From Melieria omissa (Eukaryota; Arthropoda; Insecta; Diptera; Ulidiidae), in assembly GCA_963971225.1 (NCBI GenBank), contig OZ020269.1, forward strand, positions 29,429,783 through 29,493,782: a stretch of DNA of 64,000 bases, in the 5' to 3' direction. Made by a program: the position numbers and the translations under genes. Below the pieces are notes generated by a model. That model had not been told where the DNA came from, ran no database searches, and was given only the letters and a program-made list of their open reading frames with translations. Shown one piece after another: positions 40,132-52,300 of the stretch. Position 1 is the stretch's first letter. Every line of letters begins with the position of its first letter.

Positions 40132-41684
40132 TCTAGGTCTAGGTCTAGGTCTAGGTCTAGGTCTAGGTCTAGGTCTAGGTCTAGGTCTAGGTCTAGGTCT
40201 AGGTCTAGGTCTAGGTCTAGGTCTAGGTCTAGGTCTAGGTCTAGGTCTAGGTCTAGGTCTAGGTCTAGGTCTAGGTCTAGGTCTAGGTCTAGGTCTAGGT
40301 CTAGGTCTAGGTCTAGGTCTAGGTCTAGGTCTAGGTCTAGGTCTAGGTCTAGGTCTAGGTCTAGGTCTAGGTCTAGGTCTAGGTCTAGGTCTAGGTCTAG
40401 GTCTAGGTCTAGGTCTAGGTCTAGGTCTAGGTCTAGGTCTAGGTCTAGGTCTAGGTCTAGGTCTAGGTCTAGGTCTAGGTCTAGGTCTAGGTCTAGGTCT
40501 AGGTCTAGGTCTAGGTCTAGGTCTAGGTCTAGGTCTAGGTCTAGGTCTAGGTCTAGGTCTAGGTCTAGGTCTAGGTCTAGGTCTAGGTCTAGGTCTAGGT
40601 CTAGGTCTAGGTCTAGGTCTAGGTCTAGGTCTAGGTCTAGGTCTAGGTCTAGGTCTAGGTCTAGGTCTAGGTCTAGGTCTAGGTCTAGGTCTAGGTCTAG
40701 GTCTAGGTCTAGGTCTAGGTCTAGGTCTAGGTCTAGGTCTAGGTCTAGGTCTAGGTCTAGGTCTAGGTCTAGGTCTAGGTCTAGGTCTAGGTCTAGGTCT
40801 AGGTCTAGGTCTAGGTCTAGGTCTAGGTCTAGGTCTAGGTCTAGGTCTAGGTCTAGGTCTAGGTCTAGGTCTAGGTCTAGGTCTAGGTCTAGGTCTAGGT
40901 CTAGGTCTAGGTCTAGGTCTAGGTCTAGGTCTAGGTCTAGGTCTAGGTCTAGGTCTAGGTCTAGGTCTAGGTCTAGGTCTAGGTCTAGGTCTAGGTCTAG
41001 GTCTAGGTCTAGGTCTAGGTCTAGGTCTAGGTCTAGGTCTAGGTCTAGGTCTAGGTCTAGGTCTAGGTCTAGGTCTAGGTCTAGGTCTAGGTCTAGGTCT
41101 AGGTCTAGGTCTAGGTCTAGGTCTAGGTCTAGGTCTAGGTCTAGGTCTAGGTCTAGGTCTAGGTCTAGGTCTAGGTCTAGGTCTAGGTCTAGGTCTAGGT
41201 CTAGGTCTAGGTCTAGGTCTAGGTCTAGGTCTAGGTCTAGGTCTAGGTCTAGGTCTAGGTCTAGGTCTAGGTCTAGGTCTAGGTCTAGGTCTAGGTCTAG
41301 GTCTAGGTCTAGGTCTAGGTCTAGGTCTAGGTCTAGGTCTAGGTCTAGGTCTAGGTCTAGGTCTAGGTCTAGGTCTAGGTCTAGGTCTAGGTCTAGGTCT
41401 AGGTCTAGGTCTAGGTCTAGGTCTAGGTCTAGGTCTAGGTCTAGGTCTAGGTCTAGGTCTAGGTCTAGGTCTAGGTCTAGGTCTAGGTCTAGGTCTAGGT
41501 CTAGGTCTAGGTCTAGGTCTAGGTCTAGGTCTAGGTCTAGGTCTAGGTCTAGGTCTAGGTCTAGGTCTAGGTCTAGGTCTAGGTCTAGGTCTAGGTCTAG
41601 GTCTAGGTCTAGGTCTAGGGTCTAGGTCTAGGTCTAGGTCTAGGTCTAGGTCTAGGTCTAGGTCTAGGTCCAGGACCAGGTCTA
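40132..41684 (+). repeat. (TCTAGG)n hexanucleotide array, about 256 copies
   Basis: About 1.54 kb of essentially perfect TCTAGG units. The only visible phase change is one extra G near 41619-41620; the right edge decays through TCCAGGACCAGG to 41684. The 518-codon open frame (Arg-Ser repeats) is simply this hexamer read in frame and is not a gene. The near absence of mutations means a recent expansion or strong homogenisation; the true copy number depends on assembly. Confidence 0.97.
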
Positions 41685-41689
41685 CAACG

Positions 41690-42425
41690 GTGAAGCAATA
41701 TATGTTCTTAGTAATATCACATTCTGAATTTTCTAGGCTTTAAACACTAAACGAGTTGAGTTGTCTCTATCGTCTTAAGACGCCATTCAACAAGGACGAC
41801 AGCCCATCAAGTTTTGTATGTTTGTATTTTGTACAACCTAATCTAATCGTTATTTAGCTGTACTGTTGCGCTAAATGTGCACATAAATTCGCCACCCGGA
41901 AAACGGAAATGACAAATAATGTTGAACATGATTTGGGTGGTTGGGCGGCTTTCATTGGCTGTTGATTTCTCATTTATGTGGCCGCTGAAACTTGCCGCTC
42001 ACTCACACTTCATTTATCATTTCCGGCTGCTTGTTGCGCTAATTTCCGTTTTCCCCTTCACTGCTTCAGGTTGCTACCATAAATTTAATCATTTCAATCG
42101 CTTAAGCAGCGGACAGTGCGTTTTGGCAATTCTAAATTGTGGTCCAACAACAACAACAAGAGGGAAATGGAATTAATTCGCTTTAGAGAATTTGTCGAGT
42201 CAGAAGGCCGATTGAAATTTTGAACATTTTTAACGATGGGAACGACAGAATAACACGATTAGGTACAACAATAAGAGGCACACAAAATATTTAATGGAAT
42301 TAGCGAAATTTTCACAAAAAGGAAAAAACAACGAGAAGCATTAAAAAACAAAATATTATTAAAAAATTCGAAGGAGTATAGCGACAACTAAAACAATGGG
42401 AACAATTTTAATAACAAAAAAAATG
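41690..42425. other. Non-coding stretch
   Basis: No gene or repeat was recognised beyond CAA runs near 42145. Confidence 0.55.
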
Positions 42426-42427
42426 CA

Positions 42428-42596
42428 ACAAAATAAAATAAAATAAAATAAAATAAAATAAAATAAAATAAAATAAAATAAAATAAAATAAAATAAAATA
42501 AAATAAAATAAAATAAAATAAAATAAAATAAAATAAAATAAAATAAAATAAAATAAAATAAAATAAAATAAAATGAAATAAAAATAAAATAAAATA
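42428..42596 (+). repeat. (AAAAT)n pentanucleotide microsatellite
   Basis: About 33 AAAAT units, perfect until one substitution and a slip near 42575-42585. The Phe/Tyr-rich minus-strand frame across it is a shadow. Confidence 0.97.
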
Positions 42597-42599
42597 AGT

Positions 42600-43845
42600 A
42601 AAAAAATATTAATATTTGATTCAATTTAATAATAAGTCGATAAGATAAGTAGATAAGATATACATTATAAATCACTGTAATCGAGTTTGAATAGGGAAAA
42701 GAAAATGTTACTGTAAATATTTTTTAAAATTTTTATATTTTTTATTGGCTTTCGAAATTAACACATAACACTTCCTTCTGACTTTCATTTAGAAATTTGT
42801 TTGTGTGGCTTGAGTAATTCAATGGGTAAGTCAGAGCATAGACATTCAATGTATTGTGCCACATTCAAGTCGTCTGCAGCTGAATAATGAAACATCTTTT
42901 TTTCGAATTCGACACTCAAATCGAATGCTTGGCGAAACGTTCAACTGTGGCCCATAGCAATTGTACCAGAACAAAAATGTCAGCAATAAATACTGCACAA
43001 CAACAACAACAAAATACTTGGAACGACACTTCTACGAGGTGTAAGAATAACAATAATGAAAGCAACAGCAACAGAAACAAAATAGGATAATCAGGACCTA
43101 AATCGTTTATGTAGCCATTATGGCCTCGCAGTCGCAGCCACGCAACAATGAATAGAAATGTATACATTTATAAACAACAACAACAACAACATTTGGAACA
43201 CAACAAAACCTGCCCATACATACATACACAATGAAGAAACATGCATGCGGGGGTGAGAGGTGACGGAGAATGAGTGGGACTGGCGTAACGGCATAACGTG
43301 TACACAGCCATAATAAGCTTCAATATTTTGTCTTGCGAATGGACAGCAGAGAAGGGTGGCTGTGCGGCTGTTATAGTTACATACCCAAAGGAAATAAATT
43401 ATGATTATTAAATGGTTTTTGTTGTTGCTTCACAAATCACAGGTCGGAGACCTAAGCGGGAGATGCATTGGTGCTGCGCAAAGTTGGGCGGCAATACAAA
43501 TTTAGGCCGGTAATAAAGTTTTATGCGGCTGTTTGGGTATTCTCGAGGTCTGCACAATTTGTGCTGCGTCATTTAAGTAATAAAAAAATAAAAGTGTAAA
43601 TAATTAATTTTAATTTTTTATGTAATAAATATTTATAAGGTGCAGTAAAAATAAATGTATAATTTTTGCATGAAAATGAGGACTTTATTTAGCATAGTTT
43701 GAATGATTCGATTTAGATAAAATATACACTGTTTTATACTATAACTTATTGTTATCTTGAAGGTCATGGAATTACATATGTTTCTCGCATAAAAATCTCA
43801 TTCTTATTGCCAAAAAACTGGAGACTATCAATATTCAAAATCTTC
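42600..43845. other. Non-coding stretch with CAA repeats
   Basis: CAA runs lie near 43000 and 43172-43190. No gene recognised. Confidence 0.55.
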
Positions 43846-43849
43846 TCTT

Positions 43850-44400
43850 GGGGCAAGTTTTTCACCAGCAAATCATTCGCCATGGACAGGAAGAGTCACT
43901 AATCAGTTGGTGCCATGTTTGAACTAAAAGATGGATACCAATATACATATATACCAATCAAACTTTTGGAACTTCTGGTGTGACCTCGTGTTGTATTGAT
44001 GGAACACAATTACTCTACTATTGGCCAAAGTTGACCGCTTCTTAGTGACAGCTTTCTTTAAAAGGGTTAAATTGTTGTAAGTCAGGTTTGAATTAAGAAT
44101 TTGCTTGTAGGATAGCATGAAGATGATTCCTTGCCAATATCACCAAACATACATTAAAACCTTCCTGACCGTCAATCCTAATTGGCCACTTTTTGCGCCG
44201 CGTCACCGCTATTCGACCGCAACCGTTTTCGTTTAATGTTTATATAAGGGATCCACTTTTCATTACCAGTCATCATCCATTCCAGAAATAGATCGATTTT
44301 GCTGCAATTCAGTAGAGATACGCAGATGGAAACTTGGATCATGAGGTTCTTTGCATTCACCTGTGCGGCTTCTTTTGAATTCAGACTCATTCAAATGGTT
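43850..44400 (-). pseudogene. mariner transposase fossil
   Basis: Read on the minus strand: MTGNEKWIPYINIKRKRLRS near 44275 (the first-D block, with D changed to N), SNSGDAAQKVA, then LLKKAVTKKRSTLANSRVIV with FHQYNTRSHQKFQKF near 44010 (relic of the HxDNARPH block). The C-terminal block with SPWRMIC-type decay lies near 43880. Several frame breaks and altered catalytic residues make it inactive. Confidence 0.68.
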
Positions 44401-44404
44401 CGAA

Positions 44405-46690
44405 ACGAAACAGTGCCTTCATGACAGTTGGAATTAACGATTTTAATGATTTTTCATTACATTACACAATTTCAAAAATTGACCTTCCAGAGCGTGGTGC
44501 ATCTTCGACATCAAAATCATTCAAAAGGAATCGATGAAATCAAAATTACATAAGCTCTATTCATATTTTCATTCATCTGGATTACTTTTTCGCCTTTATC
44601 GAACGAAAACTGTATAAAATGGAATATTTTATCTTTTCTAATGTCTATCTTTGATGCGTATTAAAACCAAATTGAGTCAAGCAATCACAAAACTGTCTAA
44701 AGAGTTTTTTTAATACGAAATGTTATCTCTCTTACGCCATCTACTCTAATCCGATTGCACTTTAATAATGCGAGATACCATAGTGGTTTTCCATAATTCC
44801 ATCAATTCGATATTGAGCGTTCGACGAGACCGTTTTGCCTTCCCTATTTTCACACGAGGACTCTTGTTTTTATATTTGAGGATGAGCCCCGAAAGTGCTT
44901 TGGAGCTGTCAGAAGCTGTGTGTTATAAACAAAATAACGAGAATTGGTAAAGGGAAAATGTTAAATTGGCATCAGTTTCAAATTTTGGATGGTTTTAGTA
45001 CGAACAATTCCTTTATTTCTAGACGAAGGATGAGGAATACATTCAATTATATTGAGCTACCCGAGTTTTGATAAGTAAAATTATTATTCTAAATTTCAAT
45101 ATCAATTTTTTTCCATCACACTGCTTCCATAACTTTGCTATATAACTTTTTTATGACGGCAATGCAAACAATTTTGTAAGCTATTTTTAGCTAAAGTCTA
45201 GCAATACCTTCATTTGAGCAACGTTTGTTTTTTAGCTCTTAACTTAAAAAAAAAATTAATAAAAATCACAAAAAATTCATTATTTTCACTTAAGTTGTGT
45301 TGCTTGTAACAGCTGCGAAAAGGATAGCAAAAGTACTATCGAACAGTTTCTACCGAACGTTCGATACGCCAAGACGACATTTTGTGTTACAGAAAACAAA
45401 AACGATAATTCGACACACATATTTGCTCTATATTGAATTACGGAAAGCCACCCAGATTACTAAAAACATCTATTGACAAAATAATGATTTTTCTTTGGTA
45501 CACCTTGTACTAAAATCAAACTGAAATTTTAATTTAAAATATATAAAATATATAAATATAATATAAATTCAATTGCATGTTATTTACATATATAATTTAA
45601 TTGCTGTTAATATTTTTCATTCTAAATGTTCTTATTTAACTCTATGTAAATTTAATGCTTTAAAATGTTCACTCAGTGACAGCAGTGACCGACAGGACGT
45701 GAGCGAAGCGACCTGAGTAGTTTAGTGTCAACCAGCCTTTAAGTGCAGACGTTGCACAATTAATGCCACTTGACTGTCATTTGTTGACCACAATTTAACA
45801 TTTAACGACACACTTCCGGCTCCGCCAACACAATTGACAGTCGTCACGCGCAAACACAACACACACACACAGACATTGCCAAATAATGACTGCCACATTA
45901 ACATCTTTCGACGCTAACAAGCTCATTGTGCATGTATGCTGGCAACGGGAAAATAAACTTGCCTGCAAATTCCTTGCATACTTTGGCTCGAATGTTTATC
46001 AGCAGCTGTGCTGTGGCAGCGCTGTTGTCCTTGGTTGCACTTGGTGCAAAGTTGCAGCTGCGTCGCGACTGTGACTGTGAATATTTGATATGCGACTGTA
46101 ATTGCAAAGGCTGTTGCATTGCATACACATACAAATGTGTCCATATGTCGCTGTGTGTGTGTGTTTGAATTCTTAAGTGTCGCTTGCTGCATACCGACTG
46201 CGGCAAAGTATGTTGCGTGCTGGCATTAGTTGTTGGAAAGCTCACAATTATTACAATTGTATAGAAGATGCTCTCACTGAATACATGAATAATGTCGGCT
46301 AGTCGTAGGAAAAACTTTAAATTTCACTGACGCGTGCAAATGGCGACAGGCAATCACATTTCTGTGACTGCAACTCTTGCGCGACGTGCTGCACTCAACA
46401 GAGATTGTGACTATGACGTACTACTGTACGAAGTGCTAAATTGTTGGAGAATAGCTGCAAAAAACAGGAATTATGTAGAAGACCTAATTCTCCAAGATTG
46501 TAGTTGTATAAGTCAGAAATTTGAAACAACTCGGAGATCTTTTATAGACAATGATATTCCTCTCAGAACTTAGCTTCTGATTTCTGGCTGGGCAGCAACA
46601 AAAGAACATCTTCTTTGTTTTCTGTTGATTGAATCAAGATTTCAACATATTCTCCTTTAATGTATTAATTGAATTGGGTTCAATTACGTA
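44405..46690. other. Non-coding stretch
   Basis: Short frames such as 44768-44950 and 46334-46573 (plus) have no recognisable domain. A CA run lies near 45857-45872 and a GT run near 46150-46164. No gene can be supported. Confidence 0.5.
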
Positions 46691-46693
46691 GGG

Positions 46694-47560
46694 TTGTCTA
46701 CTTTGAGCTGCTTTCAAGGAACCAAACAATCAATTCAGATGTTTACTGTCAGGCAAATAATTAAATTGGAGAAAGCAGTTAAAGAAAAACGGCCCCAATT
46801 GGCAAATCGCACAGGAATCCTCTGCCATCACAATAGTGCAAGGCCTCACACATCTTTGGTGATTTGTAGCAAACTATTGAAGTTAACCCTTTTGCTATGT
46901 GGTATCCATATGGATACATGATGTTTGTGGACGTCTGCATTCTCTGTGGTTGCAGGAATACATATTTTTGTTGGTCCTTAAAATAGTTTGAAGTTAGGAA
47001 AAAATACGAAATTAATAAACGAAATATTTAAGTTGAAAGAAGAGAAGTATACACTTTTGTATAAGGGTATATCTTGACACAGTAAAGGAAGAAGAAGCAC
47101 AAAAAATTAGATAACCTTTTGAGTTGACGTTTTCTTTCAATTAAGATCTGTTTTTCTTTAAATTCTGGCTGAAGTAATTGAAGAAATATTTAAATTTTCG
47201 TTATGTGTAAACATTTTTATGTTTAAATAATTATTACTGCCATAACGATGTGGTTGCTGTCATATAAAAACACTCGTAAAATTAAAAATGTTTACTTGCC
47301 CCAGTAAAAATCTGTAGCGAAAGGGTTAAGAATTGATGTCACATTCATCAAATAGCCCTGACATGAATAGCTTTAGATTACCATTTATTCCAAAGTTTGG
47401 CAAACTCTTTGAGTGATAAAACTTTCACTAAGGATGATGACTTGAAATCGGACTTAGTTCTGTTTTTTGCCATTAAGGATTAGAAATTCCATGAGCGTGA
47501 ATTCATATAGTTGCCAGAAAGATGGTAAAAGGAGCAGTTAATGAAAAAAATATTATTCAA
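46694..47560 (+). pseudogene. mariner transposase fossil, split by a TTAA MITE
   Basis: The plus strand encodes LEKAVKEKRPQLANRTGILC and HHNSARPHTSLVICSKLLKL up to the MITE. On the far side it resumes near 47330 with RIDVTFIK, a relic of SPD near 47360, NFTKDDDLKSDLVLFFAIKD near 47420-47475 and LPERW near 47515. Second-D and third-D blocks are both degraded (HHNS for HQDN). The N-terminal half is not seen. Confidence 0.7.
46887..47325. mobile_element. piggyBac-like MITE, 439 bp, inserted in a mariner
   Basis: TTAA on both sides (46883-46886 and 47326-47329) and inverted tips CCCTTT(T/C)GCTA. Removing the element and one TTAA rejoins the mariner reading as KLLKLRID, which supports the boundaries. 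No coding capacity. Confidence 0.85.
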
Positions 47561-47564
47561 GTTC

Positions 47565-49070
47565 ATTTGTTGCTAAAAAAATTTAGTTTTATTTTGTACT
47601 ACATTATTTTCTTGCTAACTTAATAAAAAAATGCTCATTTTAAATAACAACTTACCGAGATTTCTTTGATACAGAATAACGTTTTATGTGCGTTTTACAA
47701 TGTTCAATAAATGACAGCGAGACCAACCAATCAATGAACCGATTAAATAATTCGAATTTCAGGTTCAGTGAAAAGCAAATTTTCAGTGGCAATTTGCAAT
47801 TGTCAGAGGCAAAATAATTCGACGCTCAACTGCACACAGAGAGACACACGCAGGGAATTGCTGCTGGGTTGCGGCATGGCCCCAAAATGACAATGTTCCA
47901 GAACTGAAACGGCAGCAGTTGCACTCCTAGCTTCGCTTGCACCCATCCACATGGCTAAGTGTACTTTATATCGACACTGACTCGACAGCTACGCATTGGC
48001 TGCAACTACAATACCAACACCAACAACAGCTGCAGCTGAAAATTCCATGAAATGCAAACAAAATGCGAATTACTCAAACTTTGAATTGTGCAAACCAATG
48101 TGTAGCATAAATGTGTGTGTGTGTGTGTGCATCATTGTTAGGCTGCCTATTATCTGCACGCTCCCAGCATTGCAGCGAATTGACGCTCGCCCAAAGTGCC
48201 GGCAGCCAACAATTGCAACAGTGCTGCAGTTGCTGCTGCTTCTACGGCTCATTGATGTCTGTTAAGTGTTCGATAGTTCGATAGTAAGTTGGTGTGTCGG
48301 TACAGGGAGTCTTTAGCGCCGGTTGCACGTATAGTGTAGCGATAGCACCGGGTTTCCAATCGCCTTGCAAGCGCTGCAGACAACATTGAGCGTGTGTGCG
48401 GCCGCAGCAACAGGTTGAACACGTTATTAATTTGGCATTCAGCTCCGCTCAAGTGTGTCGTAGTTCAATGAAGGATATGTGGCTGAAAGAACTGCAGCGT
48501 GCAATTGTTGCATTGGGGGATTAATTAGAAGCTGTGCGATAATGATTCCTACAAAGATAAAGCGACGTGGAATTTTTCTCGAAAGTCTTTGTCGTGTAAA
48601 ATTTTCTCGCATGTAAGCTTGAGATTGTTTTGTTGTGCGCTGGTCGTTTGATCTTCTATTAAGCATTGCACCAATCGATAATTTGATCCTTCTAATGGAA
48701 ATACATTCCTTTGCCTTATCGTCGTTGTTGTTTCGTTGCCAACACCTTTTGATAATAATAGAGCTTTGTCATTAAACGTAACAATGTCGCCTACATGCGT
48801 CAGGCAGATTATGTGAGTCATGTGTGCTTCTCTTAAATTTTTCTTTGTATGTTATGTTTTTTTTTAATAGTAACTTGGAAAGTGGTCTGAGCAGTTTTTG
48901 ACCTCAAGACAAAGATAGCAGCACTCATCCACAAAGGATAGGAATTCTGTTTCTGCCATTTTGGTTGCACTGTTGTTACTTGACAATAGTTTGAATCAAT
49001 CGATGTGTGATTGTCAACAAATATTTGTTTTTGAAAAAGTTTTGATTTTGAAAAGACATGAGTTAGAGGC
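47565..49070. other. Unique DNA with unassigned open frames
   Basis: A 90-codon minus frame at 48549-48821 and a 75-codon overlapping one at 48439-48666 have varied composition but no domain that I recognise. The GC-richer part 47820-48480 carries a (GT)n run near 48112. Nothing here proves a gene. Confidence 0.45.
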
Positions 49071-49094
49071 TTAGTTGCGATGATCTATACGGAA

Positions 49095-49290
49095 GCTGAA
49101 TTGAAAAATGACGAACATTCTGGACGTCTAAACACTGTAATCACTGTCGATAACATCGCTCGTTTTTCAGGCAAATGTCGAATTAAAGTGAGAGAAATAG
49201 CAGAGTCTATAATTTAATCCAAAAAATGTGTCTGTCACATATTGAATCAAGATAAAGTTATGAAAAGGTGAAAGAACCTTTTTGTAAAAA
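49095..49290 (+). pseudogene. mariner-type transposase N-terminal fossil
   Basis: The plus strand reads EAELKNDEHSGRLNTVITVD and, after a frame change, RIKVREIAESI followed by KKCVCHILNQDKVMKR. This is the linker/second-HTH region of a mariner-family transposase (compare the usual RSGRP, IREIAE and HILN blocks). Nothing of the catalytic core follows; the 11-bp satellite begins 100 bp downstream. Confidence 0.6.
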
Positions 49291-49394
49291 AGTTTCTTTT
49301 TGTGAAAAATGTTCGTTTAGCTTTGTCATATCTCAACTTCGATTCAAAATGTGGCAAATACAATCTTTGGACATATTCATAAGCTCATTGATTC

Positions 49395-52300
49395 AAGTCT
49401 CAGACAAGTCTCAGTCAAGTCTCAGCCTAGTCTCAGTCTAGTCTTAGTTCAGTCTCAGTCCAGTCTCAGTCAAGTCTCAGTCAAGTCTCAGTCAAGTCTC
49501 AGTCAAGTCTCAGTCAAGTTTCAGTCAAGTCTCATTCAAGTCTCAGTCAAGTCTCAGTCAAGTCTCAGTCTAGTCTTAGTCTAGTCTCAGTCAAGTCTCA
49601 GTCAAGTCTCAGTCAAGTCTGAGTAAAGTCTCAGTCAACTCTCAGTCAAAACTCAGTCAAGTCTCAGTCAAGTCTCAGTCAAGTCTCAGTCAAGTCTCAT
49701 TCAAGTCTCAGTCAAGTCTCAGTCAAGTCTCAGTCAGGTCTCAGTTAAGTCTCAGTCAAGTCTCAGTCTAATCTCCGTCAAGTCTCAGTCAAGTCTCAGT
49801 CAAGTCTCAGTCAAGTATCTGTCAAGTCTCAGTCAAATCTCAGTCAAGTCTCAGTCAAATCTCAGTCAAGTCTCAGTCAAGTCTCAGTCAAGTATCAGTC
49901 AAGTCTCACTCAAATCTCAGTCAAGTCTCAGTCAAATCTCAGTCAAGTCTCAGTCAAGTCTCAGTCAAGTCTCCGTCAAATCTCAGTCAAGTCTCAGTCA
50001 AGTCTCAGTCAAATCTCAGTCAAGTCTTAGTCACGTCTCAGTCAAATCTCAGTCAAGTCTCAGTCAAGTATCAGTCAAGTCTCAGTCAAATCTCAGTCAA
50101 GTCTCAGTCAAATCTCAGTCAAGTCTCAGTCAAGTCTCAGTCAAGTCTCCGTCAAGTCTCAGTTAAGTCTCAGTCAAGTCTCAGTCTAGTCTCAGTCTAG
50201 TCTCAGTCTAGTCTCAGTCAAGTCTCAGTCAAGTATCAGTCTAGTCTCAGCCAAATGTCAGTCAAAACTCAGTCAAGTCTCAGTCAAGTCTCAGTCAAAT
50301 CTCAGTCAAGTCTCAGTCAAATCTCAGTTAAGTCTCAGTCAAATCTCAGTCTAGTCTCAGTCAAGTCTCAGTCAAGTCTCAGTCTAGTCTCAGTGTAGTC
50401 TCAGTCTAGTCTCAGTCAAGTCTCAGTCAAGTCTCAGTCTAGTCTCAGTGTAGTCTCAGTCTAGTCTCAGTCAAGTCTCAGTCAAGTCTCAGTCAAGTCT
50501 CAGTCAAATCTCAGTCAAGTCTCAGTCAAATCTCAGTTAAGTCTCAGTCAAATCTCAGTCTAGTCTCAGTCAAGTCTCAGTCAAGTCTCAGTCTAGTCTC
50601 AGTGTAGTCTCAGTCTAGTCTCAGTCAAGTCTCAGTCAAGTCTCAGTCAAGTCTCAGTCAAATCTCAGTCAAGTCTTAGGCAAGTCTCAGTCAAATCTCA
50701 GTCAAGTCTCAGTCAAGTCTCAGTCAAGTATCAGTCAAGTCTCAGTCAAATCTCAGTCAAGTCTTAGTCAAATCTCAGTCAAGTCTCAGTCAAGTCTCAG
50801 TCTAGTCTCAGTCAAGTCTCAGTCCAGTCTCAGTCAAGTCTCAGTCTAGTCTTAGTCTAGTCTCAGTCAAGTCTCAGTCAAGTCTGAGTAAAGTCTCAGT
50901 CAACTCTCAGTCAAATCTCAGTCAAGTCTCAGTCAAGTCTCAGTCAAGTCTCAGTCAAGTCTCATTCAAGTCTCAGTCAAGTCTCAGTCAAGTCTCAGTC
51001 TAGTCTCAGTGTAGTCTCAGTCTAGTCTCAGTCTAGTCTCAGTCAAGTCTCAGTCTAGTCTTAGTCAAGTCTCAGTCAAGTCTCAGTTAAGTCTCAGTCA
51101 AGTCTCAGTCTAGTCTCGGTCAAGTCTCAGTCAAATCTCAGCCAAGTCTCAGTCAAATCTCAGTCAAGTCTCAGTCAAATCTCAGTCTAGTCTCAGTCAA
51201 GTCTCAGTCAAGTCTCAGTCTAGTCTCAGTGTAGTCTCAGTCTAGTCTCAGTCCAGTCTCAGTCAAGTCTCAGTCTAGTATTAGTCAAGTCTCAGTCAAG
51301 TCTCAGTCAAGTCTCAGTCTAGTCTTAGTCAAGTCTCAGTCAAGTCTCAGTTAAGTCTCAGTCAAGTCTCAGTCTAGTCTCGGTCAAGTCTCAGTCAAAT
51401 CTCAGTCAAGTCTCAGTCAAATCTCAGTCAAGTCTCAGTCAAATCTCAGTCTAGTCTCAGTCAAGTCTCATTCAAGTCTCAGTCAAATCTCAGTCAAGTC
51501 TCAGTAAAGTCTCAGTCTAGTCTCAGTCAAGTCTCAGTCCAGTCTCAGTCAAGTCTCAGTCTAGTCTTAGTCAAGTCTCAGTCAAGTCTCAGTTAAGTCT
51601 CAGTCAAGTCTCAGTCTAGTCTCGGTCAAGTCTCAGTCAAATCTCAGTCAAATCTCAGTCTAGTCTCAGTCAAGTCTCATTCAAGTCTCAGTCAAATCTC
51701 AGTCAAGTCTCAGTCAAATCTCAGTCAAGTCTCAGTCAAATCTCAGTCTAGTCTCAGTCAAGTCTCAGTCAAGTCTCAGTCTAGTCTCAGTGTAGTCTCA
51801 GTCTAGTCTCAGTCAAGTCTCAGTCAAGTCTCAGTCAAGTCTCAGTCAAATCTCAGTCAAGTCTTAGTCAAGTCTCAGTCAAATCTCAGTCAAGTCTCAG
51901 TCAAGTCTCAGTCAAGTCTCCGTCAAATCTCAGTCAAGTCTCAGTCAAGTCTCAGTCAAATCTCAGTCAAGTCTTAGTCACGTCTCAGTCAAATCTCAGT
52001 CAAGTCTCAGTCAAGTATCAGTCAAGTCTCAGTCAAATCTCAGTCAAGTCTCAGTCAAATCTCAGTCAAGTCTCAGTCAAGTCTCAGTCAAGTCTCCGTC
52101 AAGTCTCAGTTAAGTCTCAGTCAAGTCTCAGTCTAGACTCGGTCAAGTCTCAGTCAAGTCTCAGTCAAGTCTCAGTCTAGTCTCAGTCAAGTCTCAGTCT
52201 AGTCTCAGTCAAGTATCAGTCTAGTCTCAGCCAAATGTCAGTCAAAACTCAGTCAAGTCCCAGTCAAGTCTCAGTCAAATCTCAGTCAAGTCTCAGTCAA

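Noticed and set aside
40069..41625. 518-codon Arg-Ser repeat protein
   Set aside because: It is the TCTAGG hexamer read in frame, with no gene structure around it; splicing-factor-like RS content is accidental.
42388..42675. 95-codon Phe/Tyr-rich membrane-like peptide
   Set aside because: Translation of the (AAAAT)n microsatellite.
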